Below are positions 16,027 through 25,138 of a stretch of DNA of 64,000 nucleotides, one piece after another. Origin of the DNA: Lachnospiraceae bacterium (GTDB taxonomy: Bacteria > Bacillota > Clostridia > Lachnospirales > Lachnospiraceae); NCBI GenBank assembly GCA_028693165.1, contig JAQUVX010000007.1, positions 113,432 to 177,431 on the forward strand, read 5' to 3'. A program made the position numbers and the translations under genes. Positions within the stretch are counted from its first letter, which is position 1, and each line of letters opens with the position of its first letter. A model generated the notes under the pieces. It searched no databases. It had not been told where the DNA came from and saw only the letters and a list, made by a program, of their open reading frames with translations.

Positions 16027-18054
16027 ATGGCAATACAGGAAGATCTTTTACAACATCTTGACATAGCGTATTCCTACCATCTGGCAAAGCAGATGGAGGA
16101 ATACCGTTCCAACCCGGAGCTTGGCTATCGCCCGGCAGGCTCCGAGGCGGAATTTAAGACCGGAGAACTGCTTCGCCGGGAGATGGAGCGAATCGGCCTC
16201 AGCCACGTTACAAAGGACGCGGTGACCGTGGACGGCTGGGAATTCAAAAAGGCCGTCCTTACCTGTTCTCTGGCGGACGGCACGTGCTGCCGCGTTCCCC
16301 TCGGCGCCTATCAGACGACCTTCGTGACCGATGGGCCGGAAACGTTTTCCCTGGTCTGTCTCGGCAAGGGAAGCGTCGCTGACTATGAGGGCATCGACGT
16401 GGCTGGCAAGCTGGTGCTTGTGGATATCAACCAGCGGGATGAATGGTGGATCAATTACCCCGTCTATCAGGCCCATTTAAAAGGAGCAAAGGCATTGATT
16501 GCCGTCCAGAGCGGCGGCTACGGCGAGATCGGCGACGAATCCCTCAACGCCCAGGATATCGCCGGGCCGGACTTTGCACCGGCATTTTCCATCTCCCGCA
16601 AACATGCGGCACTGTTAAAGGAACAGATGGTTTCCAATGAGATCCCGGTTACCTTAGACGCGGACACCCGGGTCAAACGGGACTGCACCACCTACAACAT
16701 CGTCGGTCAGATTCCCGGCCGTCACCCGGAGCGGATGGTTCTGCTCTCCGCCCATTATGACTCCTATTTCAGCGGATTTCAGGACGACAACACCGCCGTC
16801 GCCATGATGTTCGGAATCGCCAGGGCACTGCTGTCCAGCGGATATCAGCCGAACAACACGATCGTTATCTGCGCCATGGCCGCGGAGGAATGGGGCGTGG
16901 TGGATTCCAATTTTGACTGGTCCACCGGAGCTTATGAGGAGGTGTTTACCGTTCACCCGGACTGGGCGGGAAAGGTGATCGCCGATCTGAATTTTGAGCT
17001 CCCGGCTCTGGCCCACGGGACGCGCGCGCGGATTCGCTGCTGCTACGAATATGTCCGCTATCTGGAAGAATATTTATCCGAGCTGCCGCAGCTGACCCAC
17101 GCATATCCGGAGGACACCCGGATCACAGCTCCCATCGAGACCTGGTCGGACGATTTCTCCATGGCGATCTCCGGTATTCCATCCATGGTCAATGACTTTA
17201 CCGGCGGAAGTTTCATGGAGACGCATTATCATTCCCAGTTTGACAACGACAGCTTCTATGACGAGCAGGTCTATCGCCTCCACCATGAGCTGTTCGCACT
17301 GCTGATTGCGGCTTTGGATCACACGGCAGTCGTTCCGCTGTGCTTTGCTCCGGTCATGGAGCGGGCCGCGAAGGGGCTGGAGGAAATCATCGGGACATTC
17401 CGGGAATCCGGGCTGGCCGCAGACATGGAGCGCGTAAGGGATCGCCTGGAGCAGGCCAGACAGGCTGCCGAAGCAGAGTACCGGACCACCGCTTCCATCA
17501 ATCATGCTTACCGGCAATGTCTCATCTCCGGTCAGGATGAGGAAGCGGAAACCATCTTTCAGAAGCACCGCGCGCTGGAACAGCACCTTCTTCGCCGCTT
17601 CAAGCTGGCGCAGGATGCTCTGGTACGCATCGACTGGTACGGCAACGTCCTGTATCCGCACGAGATTCTCCTGAAAAACTTAAAGCTGATCGGTGGTGCC
17701 CGCACTAATCTTGCCGCAGGGAAGCTCTCCTCGGCACTTCAAAAGCTTTATCAGGTAGACAACAACGCCTACGCGTTCATGTTCGACGAGCAGGTGTACA
17801 ATCATTTCAGCGACTATGTTTTCCATCAGCCAAAGGAACGGCTGAAATGGGGCTATGGACGGCTGATGCCGCACCGCAACCTTTACAGCCTGGTCAAGAG
17901 TTTATTGAAGAAACAGCGCAGTCAGGTAAACGATTTTCAGGAGGAACGCGCTGTGCTCGAAGAAATTTACCAGAATCAATGCCAGCTTCTGGAAGAAACC
18001 CTCGGCCACTTGGACGAGATGATCAAGAAGATTACAACAGGAAAGGAATCATGA
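16027..18054 (+). CDS. M28-family zinc aminopeptidase with inserted PA domain
   Basis: The 675-residue protein has no signal peptide, so it is probably cytosolic. The catalytic domain carries the di-zinc ligands in LLSAHYDSYFSG (His, Asp), FQDDNTAVAMM (Asp), AAEEWGV (Glu pair) and later FMETHYHSQFDND (His). A PA-type domain (KLVLVDINQRDEWW to DFAPAFSISRKHA) lies between the N-terminal part and the catalytic core. From about residue 450 a long helical extension of unknown role follows. It would release N-terminal residues from peptides or cleave small acyl-amino compounds. ATG at 16027 has GGAGG ten bases before it; an upstream in-frame start lacks one. Confidence 0.85.
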   Translation: MAIQEDLLQHLDIAYSYHLAKQMEEYRSNPELGYRPAGSEAEFKTGELLRREMERIGLSHVTKDAVTVDGWEFKKAVLTCSLADGTCCRVPLGAYQTTFVTDGPETFSLVCLGKGSVADYEGIDVAGKLVLVDINQRDEWWINYPVYQAHLKGAKALIAVQSGGYGEIGDESLNAQDIAGPDFAPAFSISRKHAALLKEQMVSNEIPVTLDADTRVKRDCTTYNIVGQIPGRHPERMVLLSAHYDSYFSGFQDDNTAVAMMFGIARALLSSGYQPNNTIVICAMAAEEWGVVDSNFDWSTGAYEEVFTVHPDWAGKVIADLNFELPALAHGTRARIRCCYEYVRYLEEYLSELPQLTHAYPEDTRITAPIETWSDDFSMAISGIPSMVNDFTGGSFMETHYHSQFDNDSFYDEQVYRLHHELFALLIAALDHTAVVPLCFAPVMERAAKGLEEIIGTFRESGLAADMERVRDRLEQARQAAEAEYRTTASINHAYRQCLISGQDEEAETIFQKHRALEQHLLRRFKLAQDALVRIDWYGNVLYPHEILLKNLKLIGGARTNLAAGKLSSALQKLYQVDNNAYAFMFDEQVYNHFSDYVFHQPKERLKWGYGRLMPHRNLYSLVKSLLKKQRSQVNDFQEERAVLEEIYQNQCQLLEETLGHLDEMIKKITTGKES

Positions 18055-18073
18055 CCACAAGGTCAGTGTTATT

Positions 18074-18709
18074 ATGGATAGTGATCATTTATACCGTGTA
18101 GAGAAAAAAGATTTACCAAAATTGGAACTGCTTCTGAATCAGTGCTTTGCCCATGACCCGCTCTATGAGACACTGATCCCGGACCCGGAGGTGCGCAAAC
18201 GGCTGATGCCGGAGCTGTTCCACTGTGATATGGATGAATTTTATGAGACCTGCGAGATTTTCGCGGATGATGAGAATCTAAACAGTGTCCTGGTCGTCTC
18301 AGACGAGGCGGAGCCTTACAACCTGTTTCAGTTCTATCTGTCGGAGGCCAAGGCGGCACTGCAGACAGACACCTACCTGATCAGGGAGGACCCATCCCTG
18401 CAGACATTCCGCAACTTTTTAAAAGGGGAGGATTATCTGAATTCCAGCTGGACCGATCAGCTCCATCAGAATCAGCGGCTGCATATCATATACCTCGCCG
18501 TAGCTCCGAACATGCAGCACCACGGCATCGCGGCGCATCTGATGAACGAGGCCATCCGCTATGCCACGGAGCACCGTCTGATGATCTCCTTAGAGACGCA
18601 CAACGAAGACAATCTGGAATTTTATCAGCATTTTGGCTTCAAGGTCTACGGCATCGTAAAAAGAAACTTCCCGCTGAAGCAATACTGCCTCATACGGGAA
18701 GTTCAATAG
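18074..18709 (+). CDS. GNAT-family N-acetyltransferase
   Basis: The 211-residue protein has the GNAT acetyl-CoA fold in its C-terminal half: LHIIYLAVAPNMQHHGIAAH is motif A with the pyrophosphate loop, and LETHNEDNLEFYQHFGFKVY is motif B. The substrate is unknown. It starts 19 bases after the peptidase stop and is probably co-transcribed. Its 3' end overlaps the convergent glycosyltransferase gene by 20 bases, so no bidirectional terminator fits between them. Confidence 0.87.
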   Translation: MDSDHLYRVEKKDLPKLELLLNQCFAHDPLYETLIPDPEVRKRLMPELFHCDMDEFYETCEIFADDENLNSVLVVSDEAEPYNLFQFYLSEAKAALQTDTYLIREDPSLQTFRNFLKGEDYLNSSWTDQLHQNQRLHIIYLAVAPNMQHHGIAAHLMNEAIRYATEHRLMISLETHNEDNLEFYQHFGFKVYGIVKRNFPLKQYCLIREVQ

Positions 18710-19376
18710 CCTTATATCCACATGCGATCATTCTGCGAAGGACCTGCTGCTGCCGCTTCTCGGCCAGCTCCAGGTTCTTTGTCGGTGCGTAACGGGACGG
18801 CGCATTGGGAACGCCTGCCAGCAATGTGCTCTCATACTCGCTCATATCTGCCGGGGCCTTCTCGAAGTAGCCTTCACTTGCCTCACCCACACCGTAATGC
18901 CCATCTCCAAAATAAATACTGTTCACGTACAGTTCCAGGATCTCATCCTTCGTGTAGTTTCGTTCCAGATCCAGTGCCAGAAAAACCTCTGCCACCTTCC
19001 GGTTCAATTCCTTCTCCTGACTGAAATACAGATTCTTCGCCAACTGCTGGGTGATGGTACTGCCGCCCTCCACATACCGTCCGGCTTTCAAATCATTGAC
19101 AATCGCACGGCAGATCGCGATCGGGTCCAGTCCGAAATGACTGTAGAAACGATGATCCTCGACCGACACCACTGCGTTCTTATACGTATCCGGGAGCGCA
19201 TCCAGGCTTGTGTAGCTCTCGCCGGACTGAATCGACTCTACCTTGGCCTCCAGCGTCTGTGTCTCAAGTGCACTCTGGTACATCTGATAACCATCTGCTG
19301 CGACAGAAAAGCCGGTACATACCGTTATTGTCACTGCCGCTGCTGCAATCCATCTGATCAGTTTTCTCATTTTCAT
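18690..19376 (-). CDS. Monofunctional peptidoglycan glycosyltransferase (GT51)
   Basis: The 228-residue protein has an N-terminal membrane anchor (residues 5-28) and a lone GT51 transglycosylase domain. The motifs are present: VSVEDHRFYSHFGLD (catalytic Glu and His), GGSTITQQLAKNLYFS, RKVAEVFLALDLERNYTKDE and ILELYVNSIYFGDGHYGVGE. It polymerises lipid II into glycan strands outside the membrane. No transpeptidase domain follows, so it resembles MtgA or the N-terminal half of a class A PBP cut short naturally. It is convergent with the GNAT gene. Upstream lies a TTCTGACA repeat that may regulate it. Confidence 0.9.
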   Translation of the reverse strand: MKMRKLIRWIAAAAVTITVCTGFSVAADGYQMYQSALETQTLEAKVESIQSGESYTSLDALPDTYKNAVVSVEDHRFYSHFGLDPIAICRAIVNDLKAGRYVEGGSTITQQLAKNLYFSQEKELNRKVAEVFLALDLERNYTKDEILELYVNSIYFGDGHYGVGEASEGYFEKAPADMSEYESTLLAGVPNAPSRYAPTKNLELAEKRQQQVLRRMIACGYKAIELPV

Positions 19377-19462
19377 ATGTTACCGCCCTTTCTGTCTTTG
19401 TCTCATCTTATGAGTTCATTTTAACAGAAAAAGTACGGTAAGACTTTACCAATCTCTTATGT

Positions 19463-19495
19463 ATTCTGACATTATTTGGATAATTCTGACAGAAT
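19463..19495. promoter_or_regulatory. Palindrome plus half-site upstream of the GT51 gene
   Basis: ATTCTGACAGAAT (19483-19495) is a perfect 13-base palindrome, and a half-site ATTCTGAC begins exactly 20 bases earlier (19463-19470). The spacing of two helical turns suggests an operator, owner unknown. Confidence 0.4.
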
Positions 19496-19521
19496 CATTA
19501 CGAGTCCTTAAGAGAAGTGCT

Positions 19522-20316
19522 CTACATCAGGCGGATCATATTGTAGACGCAGATCAGCATGATCAGCAGCATCAATCCGATGAACAGTTTGTTGACCGTG
19601 TCGCCGTCGATCTTCTTGTTGATGGAGCGGCCTGCCACTCCGCCGAGGATTCCGCCGCCCACCATGAGCACCAGAAGCCCAAAGCCAAACTCCGGAACCG
19701 TCCTCGTCACCAGTGTATTGATCAAACTGGTAATCTGGGAGAACAGGATAATGTACAGGGAATTCTGCGCCGCGGTCTTCGTGTCCATGGAAAAGAAGAA
19801 GAACAGCACCACCAGATTGATCGGGCCGCCGCCGATTCCCAGGAAGGACGAACAGATGCCAAGCACCAGTCCGATCAGGATACAGGCCGTCAGATTCGTC
19901 ACCTGATGGGTTTTGATCCGGTCTTTTTTCAGGGTATACAGCATGGTGCCAAACGTGATCACCAGAAGGCAGGCCGCCTGGATGGCGCCCACCTGCTCCT
20001 TGTCCGGGGAAAGATTGGAAAGGTACTGAAACATCATCTTTCCCACCACGCCGCCGATCGCTGCACCAACTGCCAGCGGCGTTCCGGTCCGGCCATCTAC
20101 CAGCGACTCTCCGCTCGTCCGCGTCTTCAATACTGAATAGCAGGACATGGAAAGTACCGTGCAGCCGGACAGAAAGCTGATAGAAGCCACACTGAGCACA
20201 CCGAACGCATCCAAAAGCGGCTTGATCAGCACACCGCCGCCGATTCCACAGATCGCGCCCACAACCGATGCGCCAAAGCTGACTAACAGAAAAATAACAT
20301 ATAACCCTGCACCCAT
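19522..20316 (-). CDS. TauE/SafE-type (DUF81) membrane permease
   Basis: The 264-residue protein has about eight membrane helices and the two characteristic glycine-rich motifs of the family, GAICGIGGGVLIKPLLDAFG near the N-terminus and SFLGIGGGPINLVVLFFFFS in the middle. TauE/SafE proteins are proposed exporters of sulfite, sulfoacetate or related anions; some serve as importers. It lies 77 bases downstream of the FMN-binding protein gene, with a strong hairpin between, so it may be expressed at a different level from the same transcript. Its substrate and any link to the flavoprotein are inference. Confidence 0.88.
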   Translation of the reverse strand: MGAGLYVIFLLVSFGASVVGAICGIGGGVLIKPLLDAFGVLSVASISFLSGCTVLSMSCYSVLKTRTSGESLVDGRTGTPLAVGAAIGGVVGKMMFQYLSNLSPDKEQVGAIQAACLLVITFGTMLYTLKKDRIKTHQVTNLTACILIGLVLGICSSFLGIGGGPINLVVLFFFFSMDTKTAAQNSLYIILFSQITSLINTLVTRTVPEFGFGLLVLMVGGGILGGVAGRSINKKIDGDTVNKLFIGLMLLIMLICVYNMIRLM

Positions 20317-20337
20317 AATCCTTCTCCTTTATCCGCA

Positions 20338-20375
20338 ATACGGGGGACACCTGATTTTCCCAGGTATCCCCCTAT
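20338..20375 (-). other. Intercistronic hairpin between FMN-binding and TauE genes
   Basis: GGGGGA and TCCCCC plus ACCTG and CAGGT form an eleven-pair stem with one mismatch around a seven-base loop. No T-run follows on the minus strand, so it may stabilise or partly terminate the upstream transcript. Confidence 0.5.
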
Positions 20376-20392
20376 GGTATCCAATATCTGAT

Positions 20393-22123
20393 TTACTGAC
20401 CCGCTGCCAGATTGGCATCCTTTGCATTCGCCCATGCATTCGTGATGGAGCCAAGGATATCACCGTGCGCATCGTTCAGGCTCATGGTCGCTGATGAGAT
20501 GCCGTCAAGCTCTTTCTTCACGTCATCGCTTAATGCTTCGTATTTCTTGACGTCCTCTTCCTTGTCAGACGTTCCGTGCAGCGGTCTTCCGTTTACATCG
20601 GAACAGTTGGCGGTAAACCACGCCTCCACCTCGTCCGCTGTCATGCCTGCAAAGGTCTCCTCGAAGAGATTCATCTCATCGGCCCAGGTAGCAGAATTTA
20701 ACTTGTAGGTTGTTCCGCGCTCACGCTTGGTTTTCCAGGAAGCAATCTGCGCCAGGAAATCCTCATCCGTCTGCTCAAGCACCGCATCCACCTTCTCGTC
20801 ATGATTCTCATCTGCATTGTAGCTCTGTCCCGGGAAGCCGGTGAACTTCGGCATAAACTCGCCGTCATAGTTCGGTGTTGCCACTTCCATGACATCCGTA
20901 TAAAGGGCCACAATCTTGCCTGCCTCATCAAAGCATGCGCCGGAAGCCTGCGTATTAAAGCTGTAGACACCTACCTCCTGATCATCCTTGCCCGGGCCGA
21001 CACGGCCGGTGTTGGTAAATCCAAGACCGATCTTCGCAACCTTCTCTGCCGCAACCGGCTTGCGGTTCTCATAGGCATTCTTCAGCGCTGCGATAAGATT
21101 GCCATGTGCGTCATTCAGCGACATCGTGGCACTGGAAATCGCATCCAAATCTGCTTTCTCATCGGCGCTCAGGGCTTCGTATTTCTTCACGTCCTCTTCC
21201 TTGTCGGAGGTTCCATGAAGCGGTCTGCCGTTTACATCCGAACAATACTTCTCATACCACTGCTCTACTTCCCCGACGGTCATGCCCTTGAAGGTTTCTT
21301 CAAATACATCCATCTCGTCTTCCCAGGTTGCAGAATTCAGTTTGTAGGTTGTACCGCGCTCGCGTTTGGTTTTCCAGGTATCAACCTGTGCCAGATACGC
21401 GTCGTCAGTCTGCTCAAGCACCGCATCGACCTTCTCATCGTGATTCTCGTCGGCGTTGTAGCTCTGTCCCGGGAAGCCGGTCAGCTTCGGCATGGATTCA
21501 CCGTCATAGTTCGGTGTTGCCACTTCCAGCTGGTCCACTTCCAGATCCAGAATACGCCCCGCATCATCAAACAGCACATAGGCAACCACCTCATTAAAGC
21601 TGTACACGCCTACCTCCTGATCGTCCTTGCCCGGGCCTACACGGCCGCTGGAATAAAAGCCAAGACCATGCTCCATTCCGGAAACAGAAACAGCCTCCTG
21701 CGCACCGGTAGTCTCTGCCGCTGTCTCTTCTGTGGTACTTCCTGCTCCGGTTGCATTTTTTATCGCTTCAAACACGCCGTTGGCGGTCCAGGTCGCCCCG
21801 GCCACCGCATCCACGCCGTCTAATCCCTGTTTCTCCAAAATCGCCTCAGTCAGACTGGTCATGGCGGTTCCGCCAATCTCCGGAGTCTCCTTCTCACCCG
21901 TCAGAGTCAAGCCTACAATCTTGTCTCCTGCCAGGACTACTTCTGCCGTAATCGGGCCGCCAAAGCCCTCTGCCTCACCAGTCATCGTCGTCGTCTCAGC
22001 TCCGCCTGCCGCGTCGCTTACCTTCTTGTCCTGAATCGCCTGATACATCGGATTTGCCACTGCAATTACCCCGATTGCAGCGACTGTCATAACGCCCAGC
22101 CCAATCATGTTTCCTTTGTTCAT
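20393..22123 (-). CDS. Exported FMN-binding protein with two extra tandem flavin-type repeats
   Basis: The 576-residue protein begins with a membrane anchor (GNMIGLGVMTVAAIGVIAVA). Residues about 50-125 form an FMN_bind domain whose VDAVAGATWTANGVFEA contains the Thr that takes covalent FMN in this family. Two 213-residue repeats follow (about 153-355 and 366-569), each with GRVGPGKDDQEVGVYSFN, TPNYDGE, GFPGQSYNADENHDEKVDA and, at its end, ISSATMSLNDAHG, which again looks like an FMN attachment motif. ATG at 22123 has GGAGG nine bases upstream. It probably carries electrons outside the membrane. A TTGACA at 22206-22211 could be its -35 box. An ApbE flavin transferase would be needed and is not in the window. 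Confidence 0.8.
   Translation of the reverse strand: MNKGNMIGLGVMTVAAIGVIAVANPMYQAIQDKKVSDAAGGAETTTMTGEAEGFGGPITAEVVLAGDKIVGLTLTGEKETPEIGGTAMTSLTEAILEKQGLDGVDAVAGATWTANGVFEAIKNATGAGSTTEETAAETTGAQEAVSVSGMEHGLGFYSSGRVGPGKDDQEVGVYSFNEVVAYVLFDDAGRILDLEVDQLEVATPNYDGESMPKLTGFPGQSYNADENHDEKVDAVLEQTDDAYLAQVDTWKTKRERGTTYKLNSATWEDEMDVFEETFKGMTVGEVEQWYEKYCSDVNGRPLHGTSDKEEDVKKYEALSADEKADLDAISSATMSLNDAHGNLIAALKNAYENRKPVAAEKVAKIGLGFTNTGRVGPGKDDQEVGVYSFNTQASGACFDEAGKIVALYTDVMEVATPNYDGEFMPKFTGFPGQSYNADENHDEKVDAVLEQTDEDFLAQIASWKTKRERGTTYKLNSATWADEMNLFEETFAGMTADEVEAWFTANCSDVNGRPLHGTSDKEEDVKKYEALSDDVKKELDGISSATMSLNDAHGDILGSITNAWANAKDANLAAGQ
20396..21667 (-). repeat. Tandem 639-bp coding repeat (two copies)
   Basis: Copy one (21029-21667) and copy two (20396-21028) encode nearly the same 213-residue unit in direct order. 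Long stretches are identical in protein and closely similar in DNA, which suggests a fairly recent internal duplication. Confidence 0.85.
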
Positions 22124-22238
22124 CCATCGTTCCTCCATCTGATTTTATAATGTGGGGGAGTCCCCTTGCTGCATACTGTAATAGCGTAACATCATACAGG
22201 TTTCATGTCAATCCTATATCAATGGGATTCCAGTTTCG

Positions 22239-22766
22239 CTATCTGTACGCCTCGCACCACACGGCCATCCTGGCTTCCAGAGACTGCTTCACGTCCAGAA
22301 TGCGCTGGTTTTCCGAGCCGCGGTATTGAAGGCTCAAATTGCGCAGCTCGGCGACAAATTTCCCATCCACCATCACGTCAAACAGTTCCACCAGAGATTC
22401 TGTGAATGGATACTTGTCAAACATCCGTCCCAAAATGTCCTGTTCAAAATCATAGCCCGTGTAGCACCAGATGGATTTGTCCGGGAACCGCTCCCGCACC
22501 TTGCGGATAAACGGCAGAAGCCGCTCCTGATTCTGCGGCTCCATGGGTTCGCCTCCCAACAGGGTGATCCCTGTGATATAATCATGATCCAGATATCCCA
22601 AAATCTCTTCCTCGACCGCCTCCGTAAAGGGCTGACCGTAGTGAAAATCCCACGCTTCTTCATTAAAACAGTCCTTGCAGTGATGCGTGCAGCCGCTGAC
22701 AAACAGGGACACCCGCACACCTGGTCCGTTGGCTATATCCACCGATTTGATCGTTGCATAATTCAT
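22239..22766 (-). CDS. nrdG: Anaerobic ribonucleotide reductase activating protein
   Basis: The 175-residue radical SAM enzyme installs the glycyl radical in NrdD. The cluster motif is CTHHCKDC (CxxxCxxC, binds 4Fe-4S), followed by the SAM-binding GGEPMEPQN. MNYATIKSVDIANGPGVRVS is the usual start. ATG at 22766 has GGGAGG eight bases upstream; the longer reading adds eight residues without a site. It is 41 bases downstream of nrdD in the same operon and would act with it only under anaerobic conditions. Confidence 0.95.
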   Translation of the reverse strand: MNYATIKSVDIANGPGVRVSLFVSGCTHHCKDCFNEEAWDFHYGQPFTEAVEEEILGYLDHDYITGITLLGGEPMEPQNQERLLPFIRKVRERFPDKSIWCYTGYDFEQDILGRMFDKYPFTESLVELFDVMVDGKFVAELRNLSLQYRGSENQRILDVKQSLEARMAVWCEAYR

Positions 22767-22807
22767 CGTCTTGCACCTCCCTATCCTCATCCTGCCGGCT
22801 TTCCTCT

Positions 22808-24934
22808 TTACAGATGGAGCACCCGGCTCCTGATCTCTTTCGTCTTGCCGTTATTCCAGAAATTCTCGCCCAAATATCCGCAGGTGCGGCGGGTGACGTT
22901 CATCTTGCTGTGATCCTTGTTGTGGCACTGCGGGCACTCCCATTCCAGATCATCATTCAAACGAATCTCTCCGTCGAAGCCGCAGACCTGACAGTAGTCC
23001 GATTTGGTGTTGAATTCGGCATACTGGATATTGTCATAAATATAATGCACCATCGCCTCCATAGCTTTCAGATTCTGGCACATGTTCGGCACCTCCACAT
23101 AGGAAATGGCGCCGCCTGTGGAAATATTCTGAAATCCACTCTCAAACTGGAACTTGTCGAATGCTGTGATCGGCTCCCGCACATCTACATGGTAGGAATT
23201 GGTGTAATAGCCCTTATCCGTCACATTTTTGATCGTGCCGTATTTCTGACGGTCAATTCGCGCAAAACGGTAACACAGGGACTCCGCCGGCGTCCCGTAA
23301 AGACCAAAGCCAAGGCCGGTCTCCGCTTTCCAGCGATCCGTCGCCGCCTTCATGTGCTTCATGACCTGCAAGGCAAATTCCCGCCCCGCCGGGTCCGTAT
23401 GGCTGACGCCTTTGACCAGATACGTCATCTCATAAATTCCGATATAGCCAAGAGACAGGGTGGAATAACCATGTTTCAAATACGGGTCGATGACCTCCCC
23501 CTGCTTCAGCCGCGTGATCGCGCCATACTGCCAGTGAATCGGACTGACATCCGACAGCGTGCCAAGCAGTGCTTTGTGACGGCACATCAACGCCTCCCGG
23601 CACAGCTCCAGGCGCTCATCCAGCAGCTTCCAGAACTTATCTTCATCGTCCCGCGCAATGATTCCGATCTGCGGCAGGTTGATGCTGACCACGCCCTGAT
23701 TGAAGCGGCCCTCCCATTTATATGCTCCGTTCTCGTCCTTCCACGGGGACAAAAAGGAACGGCAGCCCATACAGCTGAACACATTGCCCTCATAATTCTC
23801 CCGCATCTTCTTTGCCGAAATGTAATCCGGATACATCCGCTTCGCCGAACAGCGCACCGCCAGCCGGGTCACCTCATCGTAGGCCCCGCCGTTTAGACTG
23901 TTGCACTCGTCCAGCACATAGATCAGCTTCGGGAACGCCGGCGTCACATAGGCACCCTGCTCATTCTTTGTGCCCTGCAGTCTCTGGCGCAGGATCTCCT
24001 CGATGATCATCACATTTTCTTTGACGTATTCATAATCCGGTTCGATCTGCAAAAACAGCGTCACAAACGGCGCCTGGCCATTGGTCGTCATCAGGGTATT
24101 GATCTGGTACTGAATGGTCTGCACACCGGATTTCAGCTCATCGCGCAGGCGGATGCTGACCACCTTCTCAATCTCCTCCCGGCTCAGCTCATTGCCCAGC
24201 TCCTCCTGCAGTTCCCGTTCATATTTCTCGCGGCTTCTGCGCAGATACTTCGCCAGGTGCTTCACCGCCACCGACTGACCGCCGTACTGGTTGCTCGCCA
24301 CCGCCGCGATGATCTGGGTCGTGACGATACAGGCCACCTGGAAGCTCTTCGGTGTCTCGATCAGCTTTCCGTTCATGACGGTTCCGTTGTCCAGCATATC
24401 GCCGATGTTGATCAGGCAGCAGTTAAAAATAGACTGAATGAAATAATCGGCATCATGGAAATGCAGAATGCCGTTCTCATGTGCCATGGTAATCTGCTCC
24501 GGAAGCAGCAGGCGCTTCGTGACATCCCGCGATACCTCCCCCGCAATATAATCCCGCTGGGTGGAGGCAAGGGTCGTATTCTTGTTGGAATTTTCTTCCG
24601 CCAGTTCTTTGTTCTCATTGCGGATCAGCTTCAAAATGGATTCGTCCGTGGTGTTGGACTTGCGAAGCAGCGCGCGCTGAAAACGATACAGCATATAGCG
24701 CTTCGCCAGCGCATACCGGTTGTGCTCCACCAGGCTGGCCTCAATCATATCCTGAATCGTCTCCACCGGCAGAATCTCCCGTCCCTGCTGCTCGATATGG
24801 CGAATGATCTCATCGATCAGTTCTCCGTCGATCCGCTCTTTTTCCTCCACCGTCTCATTGGCCTTCTTGATCGCCGCCCGAATTTTCTCTTCATCATACG
24901 GCGTAATTCTCCCGTCTCGCTTCTGTACCTTCAT
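22808..24934 (-). CDS. nrdD: Anaerobic ribonucleoside-triphosphate reductase
   Basis: The 708-residue class III reductase makes dNTPs without oxygen. An ATP-cone regulatory domain occupies about residues 1-95 (MKVQKRDGRITPYDEEKIRA). The central barrel includes VFSCMGCRSFLSP. The C-terminal zinc site has CQVCG and CPQCH, followed by the glycyl radical loop RRTCGYLGENFWNNG. Length matches the family. With nrdG it forms a two-gene operon, and two NrdR-like boxes lie upstream. No aerobic class I reductase appears in the window. Confidence 0.96.
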   Translation of the reverse strand: MKVQKRDGRITPYDEEKIRAAIKKANETVEEKERIDGELIDEIIRHIEQQGREILPVETIQDMIEASLVEHNRYALAKRYMLYRFQRALLRKSNTTDESILKLIRNENKELAEENSNKNTTLASTQRDYIAGEVSRDVTKRLLLPEQITMAHENGILHFHDADYFIQSIFNCCLINIGDMLDNGTVMNGKLIETPKSFQVACIVTTQIIAAVASNQYGGQSVAVKHLAKYLRRSREKYERELQEELGNELSREEIEKVVSIRLRDELKSGVQTIQYQINTLMTTNGQAPFVTLFLQIEPDYEYVKENVMIIEEILRQRLQGTKNEQGAYVTPAFPKLIYVLDECNSLNGGAYDEVTRLAVRCSAKRMYPDYISAKKMRENYEGNVFSCMGCRSFLSPWKDENGAYKWEGRFNQGVVSINLPQIGIIARDDEDKFWKLLDERLELCREALMCRHKALLGTLSDVSPIHWQYGAITRLKQGEVIDPYLKHGYSTLSLGYIGIYEMTYLVKGVSHTDPAGREFALQVMKHMKAATDRWKAETGLGFGLYGTPAESLCYRFARIDRQKYGTIKNVTDKGYYTNSYHVDVREPITAFDKFQFESGFQNISTGGAISYVEVPNMCQNLKAMEAMVHYIYDNIQYAEFNTKSDYCQVCGFDGEIRLNDDLEWECPQCHNKDHSKMNVTRRTCGYLGENFWNNGKTKEIRSRVLHL

Positions 24935-24990
24935 GATCCCCCACCTCTTTCTTGTTCTGATATGGTCTGTATTTGAATTGGTTTTATTTT

Positions 24991-25036
24991 CTATATTTTG
25001 TGCTTTGTTTGTTTAATTTGTTCTATATATAGTGTG
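24991..25036. promoter_or_regulatory. Pair of NrdR-like boxes upstream of nrdD
   Basis: CTATATTTTGTGC (24991-25003) and CTATATATAGTGTG (25023-25036) resemble the NrdR consensus (minus strand ACACTATATATAG). They start exactly 32 bases apart, three helical turns, which is the known spacing of paired NrdR sites. Confidence 0.65.
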
Positions 25037-25138
25037 TTCCCTGTTTTGGGGTGTCTTATTATTATACTTGATATTTTGGGGGTTGTCCATATCGGCTTGT
25101 ATGTTTCCTGTATGTTTGATTCGTGATCTAACGTTTCA

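Noticed and set aside
22141-22160. GTGGGGGAGTCCCC as a terminator of nrdG
   Set aside because: It lies about 80 bases past the nrdG stop, inside the leader of the FMN-binding gene, has a stem of only four or five pairs and no T-run.
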